Assembly: GCA_016703535.1 (NCBI GenBank)
Contig: JADJBV010000002.1
Coordinates: 1,488,001 to 1,552,000 of the forward strand
Direction: 5' to 3'
DNA length: 64,000 nt
Source of the DNA: Deltaproteobacteria bacterium
GTDB taxonomy: Bacteria; Myxococcota; Kuafuiibacteriia; Kuafuiibacteriales; Kuafuiibacteriaceae
The notes under the pieces were generated by a model. That model was not told the DNA's origin, made no database searches, and saw only the letters and a program-made list of their open reading frames with translations. The position numbers and the translations under genes are program-made. This document shows, one piece after another, positions 32,544 to 42,073 of this stretch. Each line of letters opens with the position of its first letter. The stretch's first letter is position 1.

Positions 32544-33833
32544 CTACTTGAGGGCTTCGAGGGAGGCCCGGGCCGCCTCGATGGTGCGGTCGATGTCCTC
32601 GTGGGTGTGGGCCATGGAGACGAAGGCCGCCTCGTAGCCCGAAGGCGGCAGGTAAATGCCGCGGCCCAACATCTGGTGGAAGAAGGCCGCGAACTTCTGG
32701 TGATCGCACTTCTTCACGTCGGCGAAGTTCCGAAGTGGTGAGCCGTCGTTGAAGAAGAGGGTCATCATCGAGCCGACCCGCTGCACCCGCCCCGAGTGGC
32801 CGGTGCTGGCCAAGGCCTTGACCAAACCCTCTTCCAGGCGGGCGCAGGCCTTCTCCAACTTTTCGTAGAGGCCTGGTGCGGCCAAGGTGTCCAGGGTGCG
32901 CATGCCGGCGGCCACCGCACACGGGTTCCCGGACAAGGTGCCGGCCTGGTAGATCTTCCCGGCCGGGGCCACGTTCTTCATGATCTCGGCGCGGCCGCCG
33001 TAGGCGCCCATCGGCATGCCGCCGCCGATGATCTTGCCGAAGCAGGAGAGGTCCGGCGTGATCCCGTACAGCCCTTGGGCGCCCGCGGGGTGGACCCGGA
33101 AGCCGGTCATCACCTCGTCGAAGATCAACACCGTGCCGTGTTTTTGGGTGATGTCTCGCAGGGCCTGCAAAAAGCCTGGATCCGGGGGGATCAGGCCCAT
33201 GTTTCCCACGATGGGCTCGAGGATCAGCGCCGCCAGTTCGGTGCCCTTGGCGGCGAACAAGGCCTCCAAAGCGGGCACGTCGTTGAAGGGCAGGGTGTGG
33301 GTGTGTTTGGCGAAGTCGGCGGGCACGCCGGGGGAGTCCGGCAGATCAAAGGTCGCGACGCCCGAGCCGGCCTTCACCAAGAGGTAGTCGGCGTGGCCGT
33401 GGTAACAGCCGTCGAACTTGACGATGCCGTCTCGGCCGGTGAAGCCCCGGGCTACCCGGATGGCGCTCATGGTGGCTTCGGTGCCGGAGGAGACCAGGCG
33501 GATCATCTCCACCGAAGGCACCCGCTTGGTGATCAACTCGGCGATCCGGACCTCACCTTCGGTGGGCGCGCCAAAGCTGCTGCTCCGTTCGATGGCCAAC
33601 TTGGCGGCCTCGACCACACTCGGCTCGGCGTGGCCGAGGATCATCGGGCCCCAGGAACCGATATAATCAATATAACGATTGCCGTCGACGTCCCATAAAT
33701 ACGCGCCCTGGGCTCGGTTCATGAACAGCGGGGTGCCGCCCACCCCTTTGAAGGCGCGGACGGGGCTGTTGACGCCGCCGGGGATGACGGCCTGGGCCCG
33801 CTTGAGGAGCTCAACGGAGCGTTCGTTTTTCAT
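32544..33833 (-). CDS. hemL: glutamate-1-semialdehyde 2,1-aminomutase
   Basis: A 429-residue PLP enzyme that converts glutamate-1-semialdehyde to 5-aminolevulinate, the entry step of C5-pathway tetrapyrrole synthesis. Hallmarks are IPGGVNSPVRAFKGVGGTP at the N-terminus, VSSGTEATMSAIRVARGFTG, FDGCYHGHADYLL, the PLP aspartate in LIFDEVMTGFR and the Schiff-base lysine in FGKIIGGGMPMGAYGG (~273). The length matches the family. The upstream bases show TAGCTT nine bases before the ATG and no Shine-Dalgarno. The neighbours (methyltransferase, orphan ORF, membrane kinase) are not haem genes. The assignment is very firm. Confidence 0.97.
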   Translation of the reverse strand: MKNERSVELLKRAQAVIPGGVNSPVRAFKGVGGTPLFMNRAQGAYLWDVDGNRYIDYIGSWGPMILGHAEPSVVEAAKLAIERSSSFGAPTEGEVRIAELITKRVPSVEMIRLVSSGTEATMSAIRVARGFTGRDGIVKFDGCYHGHADYLLVKAGSGVATFDLPDSPGVPADFAKHTHTLPFNDVPALEALFAAKGTELAALILEPIVGNMGLIPPDPGFLQALRDITQKHGTVLIFDEVMTGFRVHPAGAQGLYGITPDLSCFGKIIGGGMPMGAYGGRAEIMKNVAPAGKIYQAGTLSGNPCAVAAGMRTLDTLAAPGLYEKLEKACARLEEGLVKALASTGHSGRVQRVGSMMTLFFNDGSPLRNFADVKKCDHQKFAAFFHQMLGRGIYLPPSGYEAAFVSMAHTHEDIDRTIEAARASLEALK

Positions 33834-33878
33834 CGGGCGGGCAAGCTACGACGGAACCAAGGGCAGCGCCAGGAGAAC

Positions 33879-34238
33879 TCAGTCGTCGACCGGGATGGGC
33901 ATGGTCGACTCGTCTCCGGTGACCCGGATCCCGCGGTTTTGCGGCTCGGGATCGGGCCCTCGGGGGACCTTTCGTTCCCGTTGGCCCCCGAGGAGTAAGG
34001 ACGGCCCGCTGGTGCGCAACCAAAGATGATCGCCGCCGGGATCGACCGTCACCGTAAACTGGACCCCGTCGAAGCCCGTCAGGCGGAACACCGCGGCGCC
34101 TTCGACGATCTCCCGGGCACAAGAGGGGACGATCAAGGCGGCGCCACTTTGGTGCTCCAGGTGGATCCGCACGCCGGCCGAGCCGTCGAGGCCACGGAGC
34201 CGCACGTTCACCTCCTGGTCCTGGTAGAGCCGCTCCAT
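33879..34238 (-). CDS. small protein downstream of membrane kinase, unknown
   Basis: A 119-residue soluble protein, 7 bases after the stop of the PEGA kinase gene and probably cotranscribed. The first ~85 residues look like a compact beta-domain (EVNVRLRGLDGSAGVRIHLE, then AAVFRLTGFDGVQFTVTVD); the last ~30 are charged and disordered. It recalls PilZ or other small beta-barrels only vaguely, and the PilZ RxxxR motif is not seen, so I do not name a family. The high-GC context means shadow frames are common, but the tight spacing and sensible composition favour a real gene. Confidence 0.55.
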   Translation of the reverse strand: MERLYQDQEVNVRLRGLDGSAGVRIHLEHQSGAALIVPSCAREIVEGAAVFRLTGFDGVQFTVTVDPGGDHLWLRTSGPSLLLGGQRERKVPRGPDPEPQNRGIRVTGDESTMPIPVDD

Positions 34239-34245
34239 CTTGGGC

Positions 34246-36384
34246 TCAGGAATCGCCGAGATCGAAGTAGAGCGCGCGTCGTTCGCCCTTCTTGAGGTTG
34301 ACGGTCAGCTGCTGTCGATCTTTTCGCGGATCGAGGCGCAGGCCGATGGTGTGTTCGACCCCCGGGGGCAAGGTGATCTCGGGTCCGTTGGTGTAGTGGG
34401 GCGTGGCCTTGCCGTCGATGTAGACCCGGGCCCGGGGGGTCGAGCGCAGGCTCAAGCTGGCGCTGGAGTCTTTGTCGGGCACCACCCGATGAACGGTGGT
34501 GGTCTTGCCCACCGCCACGTCGACCTCCAACTGCACGGTGGCCCGATCACCGCCGCCGATCTCCACTTGGTGCCGGCCCGCCGCGAGCGGCTTGAAGAGC
34601 GGCGTCTTGCCCGCGTCTTCGCCGTCGATCTTGACGCTCAAGCCGGCGGGTTCGGTCTCGACCTCCAGCTTGCCCGGGTCCCCTTCGAGGCGCTCCTTGA
34701 AGTAGGTCAGCGCACCCGGCCCGTACTTGAGGGAACGGCTCGCCGACTTGAAGCCGTCTTTGGTGATGACCATGGTGTGGAGGTCACCGTCCCGATCGCG
34801 CTCGATGGTCAAGGGCGTGCGGCTCGACAGCTCGATGCCGTCGAAGCGGACGCTGGCCCCTGGCGGATCGGTCTCCAAAAAGAGGGTCACCAACTTCTTG
34901 CTGCCGACGGCGCCCTTCTCCAAATCCCGGAAGGCCGACTGCCGCCCGATCTGCCCGGCCCTGAACCAACCGATCCCCAGGCCGGTCACCAAGGCGACGC
35001 TCAAGATGCTGATCGCTTTGAGCATGGTCCGGGGCTGGACGTTGCTCTGCATCTGCTGGATCCGGGTCAGGCCCGGGCGCAGATCTTTGCGACCCACCGG
35101 CCGCTTCGGCCCGTCGCTTTGGCCCTTCTTTTTGGGGGCGTCTTCGCCACCGCCGGCGTCCTTGTCGGCCTTGACCTTGGCGGGCTTCCGCTCCTTCTTG
35201 GGCTCCTCTTTGGCCTCGGCTGGCTTCGGCGCTTCGCCCGACTTCTGCGCTTCGGCTTTGGCGACCTCCGGGCGAGGGACCGCCTTGGTCGAAGCGGGCG
35301 CGGCCTCGGCCGGGGCCTTGACGTCGACGGTCGGCTTGCCTTTTTTGTCGGCTTTTTCAGCCTTTTCAGCCTTCTCGGCTTTGGCGACGGGCCCAGCCGG
35401 GATCGCGTTGGGATCGGCCACCGACGCCAGGTTGAGGATCCCGGTGGGCACGTTCGGCTTCTTCTCCAGCCCGTTGGCGAAGAGGCTGCGCATGAACTCG
35501 CCCAGTTCGGTGGCCGTGGCCAGCTGCCCGCTCTGTTTGGCGTAGGTGGCCAGCGCCTTTTCGAACTCGACCCCGTCTTGGAAGCGGTCCTTTTTGTCCT
35601 TGGAGAGGGCCTTGAGGATGATCGCCTCCATCTCCTTGGGCAACTTGGCGTTGATCTTGGTGGGGGGCGTGACCTCGGCGTTGCGCATCAAGTTCAACGT
35701 CGAGAAGTCGGAGGAGCCGGCGAAACAACGTTCCCCGACCAACAACTCGTAGAGCACGATCCCGGTATTGAAGACGTCGCTCCGGTGATCGAGGGGCTGA
35801 CCGCGCGCCTGCTCCGGCGACATGTAGCCGTATTTGCCTTTGAGGATGCCGACCGCGGTCTTGTTCATGATCGACGACGCCTTGGCGATGCCGAAGTCGG
35901 TGAGCTTCACCTCACCCATGAAGGAGACCAGGACGTTGTGGGGGCTGATGTCCCGGTGGATGATGTTGAGGGGCGCGCCCTCGGGATCGGTCTTGTTGTG
36001 GGCGTAATACAGGCCCTTCAACATCTCCCGGCCCACGTGGATGGCGATATCGACCGGCACCTCTCGCCCCGCCAGCTGGGCGGCCCGGATGACGTCCGAC
36101 AGATCTTTGCCGTGCACGTACTCCATGACGATGAAGAACTCGCCCGCGGCCGAGCGGCACAGGTCATGGACGTGCACGATGTTGGCGTAGCTGAGGGTGG
36201 CGGCCAGCTTGGCCTCGTTGACGAACATCTCGACGAAGCTGTCGTCTTCGGTGAGGTGCGGGAGGATCTTCTTGACGCACACCTCCTTCTCGAAACCCTG
36301 CACACCAGAGGTCTTCGCTCGGAAGACCTCCGCCATGCCGCCCTTGGCGATCATCTCCAAGATCTCGAACTGCTTAACCGTCAC
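34246..36384 (-). CDS. membrane Ser/Thr protein kinase with periplasmic PEGA repeats
   Basis: A 712-residue receptor-like kinase. The catalytic domain spans ~5-280 with Lys38 (CVKKI), Glu57, HRDISPHN (143-150), DFG (163-165) and GYMSPEQ, so it should be active. A Lys/Ala/Pro-rich linker with an AEKAEKAEKA repeat occupies ~330-450, and a single transmembrane helix lies at ~455-473 (AISILSVALVTGLGIGWF). Outside are about three PEGA-type beta domains (498-705: LETDPPGASVRFDG, VETEPAGLSVKIDG, RSTPRARVYIDG). This architecture is common in myxobacteria and suggests an envelope sensor. The start is GTG, preceded by TTGAAC-17-GATAAT. It is divergent from the large TPR protein at 36456. Confidence 0.92.
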   Translation of the reverse strand: MTVKQFEILEMIAKGGMAEVFRAKTSGVQGFEKEVCVKKILPHLTEDDSFVEMFVNEAKLAATLSYANIVHVHDLCRSAAGEFFIVMEYVHGKDLSDVIRAAQLAGREVPVDIAIHVGREMLKGLYYAHNKTDPEGAPLNIIHRDISPHNVLVSFMGEVKLTDFGIAKASSIMNKTAVGILKGKYGYMSPEQARGQPLDHRSDVFNTGIVLYELLVGERCFAGSSDFSTLNLMRNAEVTPPTKINAKLPKEMEAIILKALSKDKKDRFQDGVEFEKALATYAKQSGQLATATELGEFMRSLFANGLEKKPNVPTGILNLASVADPNAIPAGPVAKAEKAEKAEKADKKGKPTVDVKAPAEAAPASTKAVPRPEVAKAEAQKSGEAPKPAEAKEEPKKERKPAKVKADKDAGGGEDAPKKKGQSDGPKRPVGRKDLRPGLTRIQQMQSNVQPRTMLKAISILSVALVTGLGIGWFRAGQIGRQSAFRDLEKGAVGSKKLVTLFLETDPPGASVRFDGIELSSRTPLTIERDRDGDLHTMVITKDGFKSASRSLKYGPGALTYFKERLEGDPGKLEVETEPAGLSVKIDGEDAGKTPLFKPLAAGRHQVEIGGGDRATVQLEVDVAVGKTTTVHRVVPDKDSSASLSLRSTPRARVYIDGKATPHYTNGPEITLPPGVEHTIGLRLDPRKDRQQLTVNLKKGERRALYFDLGDS

Positions 36385-36395
36385 GCTGGCCTCGG

Positions 36396-36424
36396 ATTAT
36401 CTCGGACCCTTCCCTTGGGTTCAA
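36396..36424 (-). promoter_or_regulatory. promoter for membrane PEGA kinase gene
   Basis: On the minus strand TTGAAC (36419-36424), 17 bases, GATAAT (36396-36401), then 11 bases to the GTG at 36384. Both hexamers are near consensus; the leader would be only about 4-5 bases, with no Shine-Dalgarno. Confidence 0.55.
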
Positions 36425-36455
36425 CTCGGAGGGTAGCATGGCCCCGATTTAAGGG

Positions 36456-39400
36456 ATGTCCGAGACGAGCCATAGGGACCACGAGCGCCTGGCCGCGCTC
36501 AAGAAGCACCTCGAGGACGATCCCCGCTCCCTCGCCTTCGTCACCCTGGCGGAGGAGCACAATCGGCTCGGGCAGTTCGCCGAGGGCGCCGCCGTGGCCC
36601 AGCGGGGCCTTTTGACCCACCCCGATTCGGTGGCCGGGCGCCTGGCTTTGGCGGTGGCCGAGGCCGAACAAGATCACGTCAAAGAGGCCCTGGAGCAGAT
36701 CAAACGGGCCTTGATCATCGATCAAGAGAACCCCCGGGCCCTGGGCCTGATGGGCCGGATCCTCCTCAAGCGGGGGCTGGCCAAGCGGGCGGTCCAGTTC
36801 CTCAGCCACGCGGTCAAGTTGGCCCCCAAAGAACCGGAGTACAGCGAGCTCCTGAAGACCGCCCGCAAGATGGCCAAGGCCGAGGCGGCGGGTGAAGCCC
36901 TCCCGGTGTTTGGGGCCGAACAGGTGCCCGATCAGGGCAGTCCCTGGACCGATGGTGAGCCATCGGAGGATGGAGGGGGGCCGGCCCCGGGCTCGGAGCA
37001 CACGGTCTTCGATCCCGACGCCCTGAAACAGCTCAGGGCCGGCAAGAAGTTGGGCGCGGCCCTCGACGCTTTGCCCGGCGGGGATGATCAAGAAGGCGAA
37101 CCCACCGCCTACGCCGCGCCGATCCCCAAACCCAACGCCCAAGGGGAGCTGCCGCCCCCGCGCCGGGTCCAGGCCGACTCCGACGGTCGAGACGAGCCGA
37201 CGGCCTACGCCACCCAAAACCCGCTGCCCCCCGAGCGGCCCAAGAAGGCCAAGATGGGAGGGAGCGCCGCCGAATACAGCCAGATGATGAAGCGGGGCGA
37301 CGCACCGCTGCCGCCCGCGGTGCCCGACGCGGGCAACGACTTTGGCGCGGGCGAAGAGACCGTCGACGGCGTGCCGCCCAAGGCCCGCAGCTCCACCACC
37401 TCGGAGCGACCCAAGCCGACCTCGGCCCCCAAGGCCCCGCCGCCCCCGCCTCCGGCCGATCCGGCGCCGGCCCCCCGGGCCACCGGGCCGAAGTTGGTGC
37501 CCGATCCCCCCAAGGAGGAGCCGAAGGCTAAGGCCCAAAAGAGCCCGTCGAACCCGGCCCCCGCCCCAGAAAAGCCCGCCGAGGAGAAGCCGGCGAAGGC
37601 CGCCGCCAAGTCGGCGCCCGAGGCCCCGCCCGCGGAAAAACCGAGCAACAAAGCGGTGGGCCCGGTCGCGACCCGGATGGTCGACGAAGCGCTTTGGGCC
37701 TTGTTTGGTCAAAAATCGGCGGTCTCGGCGCCGCACCCGGCCCCGGCCGGTGGGGTGGAGTCGGCGCCCGCTGCCCCTGGGGGCGCCGCGGCCCCCGCGC
37801 CCGAAGGCAAGGCGCCGGTCCGGGCCAAGCTCAAAGGCAAAGAAGACGACGAGGGCCCCAACCTCAACGCCGGCCCGGCCGGACAAGTGGTGCGCACCTC
37901 GGAGCGCTTCGGCACTTGGGTACGAGTTGCGGTGATGACCGTGTTGTCGGCGACGGCCTTGGTGGTCGGCTACAGCCTGATGGTCACTCGAGCGGGCCCG
38001 GGCCTGGAGGTGGCCCGAGAAGAGCTGAAGGGGGTCGCCACCGATCTGGACAAAGGTGGCTTGGCCTCACTCTATTCAGTAGAAGAGCAGATCGACGAAC
38101 TTTCGCGGGGCAATCCCGGGTTGGCGGTGACCTTGGCCGGCGCCCTCGCCGAGGTGAACGCCCGTCGATTCGTCGACTTTGGCCGGAACCCCAAAGACCG
38201 GGCTGCGGCGCTGCAGGCCTTGAAGGCGCAATCCGGCGCTCACCCCTCCTTGGAGTTGGTGGCCGCTCGGGTGCTGTTGTCGTCGGCCGCCGTCGATCGA
38301 AAGGCGCTCTACGCCGATCTGGAGCTGCTGGAGGCCGGCCACGCCGAGTCTCCCAAGTTTTGGTTGCTGAAGGGGCGGGTCCTGTCGGCCGACGGCAAGG
38401 ACACCCAGGCCCTCGAGTCCTTCTACCGGGCCTACGCCCTCAACCCCAAACACCGGGCCACGCTCCTCGAGTTGGCCCGTTGGCACGCCAACCGACCATC
38501 CTACGGCCCGGCCTTCGAGACCTACGAACAGCTGCGGGAACACCACCCCCTCGACGTCGAGGCGGCGATCGAACGGTACGTCTTGGCGTCGGTGACCGGC
38601 GAAGATCCCAACCCCGACAACGCGGTCGCCACCTTGGCGGGCCTGGTCCGGGACGAGATCCCCGAGGTCGCCAAGGATGAAGCGGGGCGCGCGGCCTTGG
38701 CCTTTGCGGTTCCCAAGTTGGCGAAGGGCCAGGTGCAAGACGGCATCGACGAGCTCTCCAAGGCCGACGCCGCCTTCCCCGAAAGTGCCCTGTTCCGTAG
38801 CGCCGTGGCTGGCGCCTTTTTGGCGGTCGGCGACTACGAGCGGGCCCGTAAACACTACGCCCGGGCGCTGGAGCTCGAGGTGCAGAACGATCAACACCGG
38901 ATCGGCCTGGCCCGAGCGGCGTTTTTGGAGCGCAGTGGCCTCCGGCTCGATATCCAGGCCGAGGCCAAGCGTTTGGAGAAGGGCGTCGACAAGAGCGGCA
39001 GCAAGTTCCCCGAAGTGACCACGCCCTTCGGGAGCCTCAGCCTGGTGTATGGCGCCTTCGAGTTGATCCGCTTTACGCCGGACGGTGAACTTTTCCCCGA
39101 ACAGACCTACGCCGAACTCGCCGAGTCCTTGGATGGGCCCGAGCTGCAGAAGGCGCTGGAGTCCGCCAACCTGGTCGCTCTCGGGCACCAACGGTTGGCC
39201 GCCGGCAAGTTGGACGAGGCCTCGGGGTTGGTCTCGGAGGCCACGGCCCTGCGCTCCAGCGAGGCCTCTCGCCTCCTCGAAGGCCGGATCTTCTTGGCCA
39301 AAAAAGAGTACGGCCGTGCGGTTGGGGTGCTCAAGGAGGCCATCGGCCAAGATCCGAAGAGCCTGGCCGGGCGCCTCACTTTGGCCAAGGCATTGTTGGC

Positions 39401-39941
39401 CGAAGAGAAGACCATCGAGGCCTTGGAGGTGTTGGAGAGCTTCGAGCGCGAGAACCTGGTGGTGCCCGAGGCCCTCCAGCTCCTGGGCTCGGCCCGTTTG
39501 GTGCGGGGCGACTACGAGGGCGCCTTACGTCCTTTGGAGCAGGTGGTGGCCCTCAAGGTGCGGGGCGCGGGGCCCTACTTGACCTTGGGTGAAGTGCAAC
39601 ACCGCTTGCAAAGGCCCGAAGCCGCCATGGTCACCTATCGACACGCGGTGGAGCGGGACCCCAAGTTGGCGGCGCCCCTCACCGAACTCCCCAAGATGGG
39701 GCCGATCAGCATGATGTACCTGGGACGGGCCGAACTCGCGCGCAACGAAAAACGGGGCGTGGCCCTGCTCCAAGAGGCCCTGAAGAGCGAAGAGGTGCCG
39801 CCCGAGGCTCACTACTACTTGGGCGCCCACTGGCACGAAAAGAAGAACAAAAAAGGCAAAAAGGAGCTGGAGAAGTTCCTGCGCCTGGCTTCGCCCGGTG
39901 AACTCAAGACCGAAGCCGAAAAGTTGCTGAGGAAAAAATGA
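36456..39941 (+). CDS. giant bitopic TPR protein
   Basis: An 1161-residue protein. Residues 5-135 are cytoplasmic TPRs (LAFVTLAEEHNRLGQFAEG, ARALGLMGRILLKRG-like units). Residues ~150-485 are a long Pro/Ala/Lys-rich disordered linker. A transmembrane helix lies at ~487-508 (VRVAVMTVLSATALVVGY), and about 650 residues of further TPR-type repeats follow on the other side (SPKFWLLKGRVLSADGKDTQ, AVAGAFLAVGDYERARKHYA). Such proteins act as assembly platforms across the membrane. Its stop overlaps the next start as ATGA (39938-39941), so it is translationally coupled to the Fe-S redox protein. It is divergent from the PEGA kinase gene. The topology is inferred from one hydrophobic segment. Confidence 0.82.
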   Translation: MSETSHRDHERLAALKKHLEDDPRSLAFVTLAEEHNRLGQFAEGAAVAQRGLLTHPDSVAGRLALAVAEAEQDHVKEALEQIKRALIIDQENPRALGLMGRILLKRGLAKRAVQFLSHAVKLAPKEPEYSELLKTARKMAKAEAAGEALPVFGAEQVPDQGSPWTDGEPSEDGGGPAPGSEHTVFDPDALKQLRAGKKLGAALDALPGGDDQEGEPTAYAAPIPKPNAQGELPPPRRVQADSDGRDEPTAYATQNPLPPERPKKAKMGGSAAEYSQMMKRGDAPLPPAVPDAGNDFGAGEETVDGVPPKARSSTTSERPKPTSAPKAPPPPPPADPAPAPRATGPKLVPDPPKEEPKAKAQKSPSNPAPAPEKPAEEKPAKAAAKSAPEAPPAEKPSNKAVGPVATRMVDEALWALFGQKSAVSAPHPAPAGGVESAPAAPGGAAAPAPEGKAPVRAKLKGKEDDEGPNLNAGPAGQVVRTSERFGTWVRVAVMTVLSATALVVGYSLMVTRAGPGLEVAREELKGVATDLDKGGLASLYSVEEQIDELSRGNPGLAVTLAGALAEVNARRFVDFGRNPKDRAAALQALKAQSGAHPSLELVAARVLLSSAAVDRKALYADLELLEAGHAESPKFWLLKGRVLSADGKDTQALESFYRAYALNPKHRATLLELARWHANRPSYGPAFETYEQLREHHPLDVEAAIERYVLASVTGEDPNPDNAVATLAGLVRDEIPEVAKDEAGRAALAFAVPKLAKGQVQDGIDELSKADAAFPESALFRSAVAGAFLAVGDYERARKHYARALELEVQNDQHRIGLARAAFLERSGLRLDIQAEAKRLEKGVDKSGSKFPEVTTPFGSLSLVYGAFELIRFTPDGELFPEQTYAELAESLDGPELQKALESANLVALGHQRLAAGKLDEASGLVSEATALRSSEASRLLEGRIFLAKKEYGRAVGVLKEAIGQDPKSLAGRLTLAKALLAEEKTIEALEVLESFERENLVVPEALQLLGSARLVRGDYEGALRPLEQVVALKVRGAGPYLTLGEVQHRLQRPEAAMVTYRHAVERDPKLAAPLTELPKMGPISMMYLGRAELARNEKRGVALLQEALKSEEVPPEAHYYLGAHWHEKKNKKGKKELEKFLRLASPGELKTEAEKLLRKK

Positions 39942-42073
39942 GCGCGCCTCCTGGCCACCAGCTACGCCCGGTCGAGACCCCGGCGAGTTACGGTGATGTC
40001 AGCGACGATCCAGTGGCCGGCTTGCGGCGCCTGCCGATGTTCCGCGGCTTGACCGACGGAGAGGCGGCCCAGATCGGCAAGGTCGCCAAGATCGTCCGCA
40101 TCCCCCAAGACCGAATTGTCCCTCGGGCCGGCGAAGGGGACGAGGCGCCCTGTTATTACTTCTTGCTCAAGGGCCAGGTGGCCTTCGCCGAGTTCACCCA
40201 AGGCACCGTACCCAAGGGCCCGCCCAACCCCAAAAAGCGGGTCACGCCCACCATGCAGATCGCCAAGCGGGTGGTCACGCTCTTCGACGTCGGTGACTTC
40301 TACACCAACGAACACGTGGAGTACGCCCGAGGCGGCGACGGCCAGAAGTACGACATGGCCCTCTTCACCTGCGTGCACGTGGCCATGCTCCAGCTCCCCA
40401 AAGCGGAGATGGATCGGATCCTGAAGAACCTCCCCAAGGTGAAGGAGGCGGTCGAGATCCAGGCCGAGGAGTCCTACTACCGCCAGACCTTACTCAAGCT
40501 CGACGATCGGGCGGACCTGCTCGATCTCTACGTCAAACAAGGCTTCGAGTACGCCAAGGCCATCAAGATCATCCAGACCGACAAGTGCATCGACTGCGAT
40601 GAGTGCGTGAAGGGCTGCGAAGATCGACACGGCATCTCGCGGATCGAACGGTTCGGGCCCCGCACCGGCCTGATCCAGTTCACCCTCAACTGCCGCACCT
40701 GCTCCGACGCCCGCTGCATCGACGTCTGCAACTTCGACGCGATCGGCTACGACAAGGACTCGGAGGTGATCGTCTACGACAACTGCGTGGGGTGCACCAA
40801 GTGCGCCAAAGCTTGCCCCCACGAGGCGATCAAGATGGTGGACATCAAGGACGAGGCGCCCGCGCCCGACCTGGTGCAGTTGGTGAAGCGGAGCAAAGAT
40901 GACAAGCCCGGCACCATGATCGCCAAGGGCGAAGAGGCGGTGGAGAAGAAGAAGAAGGCCAAACGCATCGCCAACAAGTGTGACCACTGCTTCGGCTACG
41001 CCGACATGGCCTGCATCACCGCCTGTCCCACCGGGGCCATCATCCAGATCGATCCCCGAGCCCTGTTCCGCCGCGACGGCGGGTTGATCGATCGGGCCGA
41101 TCGTTACTTTGAGCCCGAACCCTTCAACTTGGGCTACGCCCAGACCACCCGCGTACAAGGGGTCTGGGGGATGCAGATCCTCTTCGTGCTCTCGACCATC
41201 GGGGTCTTGGCGTGTGCCTGGGAGTTCGTGGCGCGAAAACTCGAGCCCTCCTGGTCGATCTGGCGCCCCTTGGTCGGCCTAGTCAGTGGGCCCCAGGTCG
41301 CGGCCACCCTGCTGCTCAACTACACGCCGGTCACCGGCTTCGGGCGCTGGATGGGTTACCTGGGCGGCGGCATGATGGTGCTCTCGGCCCTCTACACTTT
41401 GCGCCTCCACGTGCCGGGCCTGCGCAAGATCGGCAGCTCCAAGACCTGGTTCGACTTCCACGTGGTCTTTGGCTTGGCCGGCCCGGTGTTGTCCTTGCTC
41501 CACACCGACCTTCACATCTGGAACATCATGGAGCGGACCTTGGTGGTCTCCTTGTGGTGGGCCACCTTCTTGATCGTCGTCACCGGTTTGGTTGGACGTT
41601 TCCTCTACACCGCCATCCCCAAGATGGAGGCCAACACCGAACGGGAGAAGAAGAAGCTCGACGAAGGTATCCAGGCGGTGGCCGATCAGTGGGCCTCCAT
41701 GACCATGAGCGCCAACGTGCTTTCCCAGTTCCTCAAGGCCCAGGAGAAGACCAAACAACGGGAGGAGCGGAACAACCAAGAGATGGGCGGGGCCCAGTTC
41801 CTTTGGTTCCTCTTCACCTCCGAGATCGAGCGAGTGTCGGCCGAGTTTGCGCTGCGCTTCAAGACCATGGGCCAGATGCGGAACGCCAAGCTGCGCCGCA
41901 CCACCATCAAGCTGATGAGCCGTCGATCGGTGATCGAGCGGCGCCAGCAGTTCTACGGCCTGACCAAGCGGATGTTGGCCCAGTGGCGGGGCCTGCACAT
42001 CGGCGTCTCGATCGTGATGTTCGTGATGTTGGTGGCCCACGTCGCCATCTCGGTCTACGCGGTGGGGTGGTGA
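39938..42073 (+). CDS. cyclic-nucleotide-domain / four-cluster ferredoxin / membrane cytochrome-like fusion
   Basis: A 711-residue redox protein with three modules. Residues 28-165 are a Crp-type cyclic-nucleotide-binding domain (PMFRGLTDGEAAQIG, then a beta-roll). Residues 210-375 are a DmsB/HybA-type electron-transfer domain with 16 cysteines, arranged as for four [4Fe-4S] clusters: C217-C220-C223-C227, C252-C255-C260-C264, C283-C286-C289-C293 and C348-C351-C359-C363. Residues ~405-710 contain four to six membrane segments with histidines suited to haem b (DFHVVFG, LLHTDLHIW, LVAHVAISV) and a Lys/Glu-rich cytoplasmic loop. A ligand- or redox-gated quinone-linked electron carrier is inferred. 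It is coupled by 4-base overlaps to the genes on both sides. Confidence 0.87.
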   Translation: MSAPPGHQLRPVETPASYGDVSDDPVAGLRRLPMFRGLTDGEAAQIGKVAKIVRIPQDRIVPRAGEGDEAPCYYFLLKGQVAFAEFTQGTVPKGPPNPKKRVTPTMQIAKRVVTLFDVGDFYTNEHVEYARGGDGQKYDMALFTCVHVAMLQLPKAEMDRILKNLPKVKEAVEIQAEESYYRQTLLKLDDRADLLDLYVKQGFEYAKAIKIIQTDKCIDCDECVKGCEDRHGISRIERFGPRTGLIQFTLNCRTCSDARCIDVCNFDAIGYDKDSEVIVYDNCVGCTKCAKACPHEAIKMVDIKDEAPAPDLVQLVKRSKDDKPGTMIAKGEEAVEKKKKAKRIANKCDHCFGYADMACITACPTGAIIQIDPRALFRRDGGLIDRADRYFEPEPFNLGYAQTTRVQGVWGMQILFVLSTIGVLACAWEFVARKLEPSWSIWRPLVGLVSGPQVAATLLLNYTPVTGFGRWMGYLGGGMMVLSALYTLRLHVPGLRKIGSSKTWFDFHVVFGLAGPVLSLLHTDLHIWNIMERTLVVSLWWATFLIVVTGLVGRFLYTAIPKMEANTEREKKKLDEGIQAVADQWASMTMSANVLSQFLKAQEKTKQREERNNQEMGGAQFLWFLFTSEIERVSAEFALRFKTMGQMRNAKLRRTTIKLMSRRSVIERRQQFYGLTKRMLAQWRGLHIGVSIVMFVMLVAHVAISVYAVGW

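Noticed and set aside
34240..36615. A 791-codon plus-strand frame opposite the membrane PEGA kinase
   Set aside because: The kinase on the minus strand has all its motifs; the plus-strand translation is Gly/Leu/Arg-rich with no domain.
36719..36735. TTGATCATCGATCAA resembling an FNR box
   Set aside because: It has a five-base spacer instead of four and lies inside the TPR gene, where it encodes an ordinary peptide.
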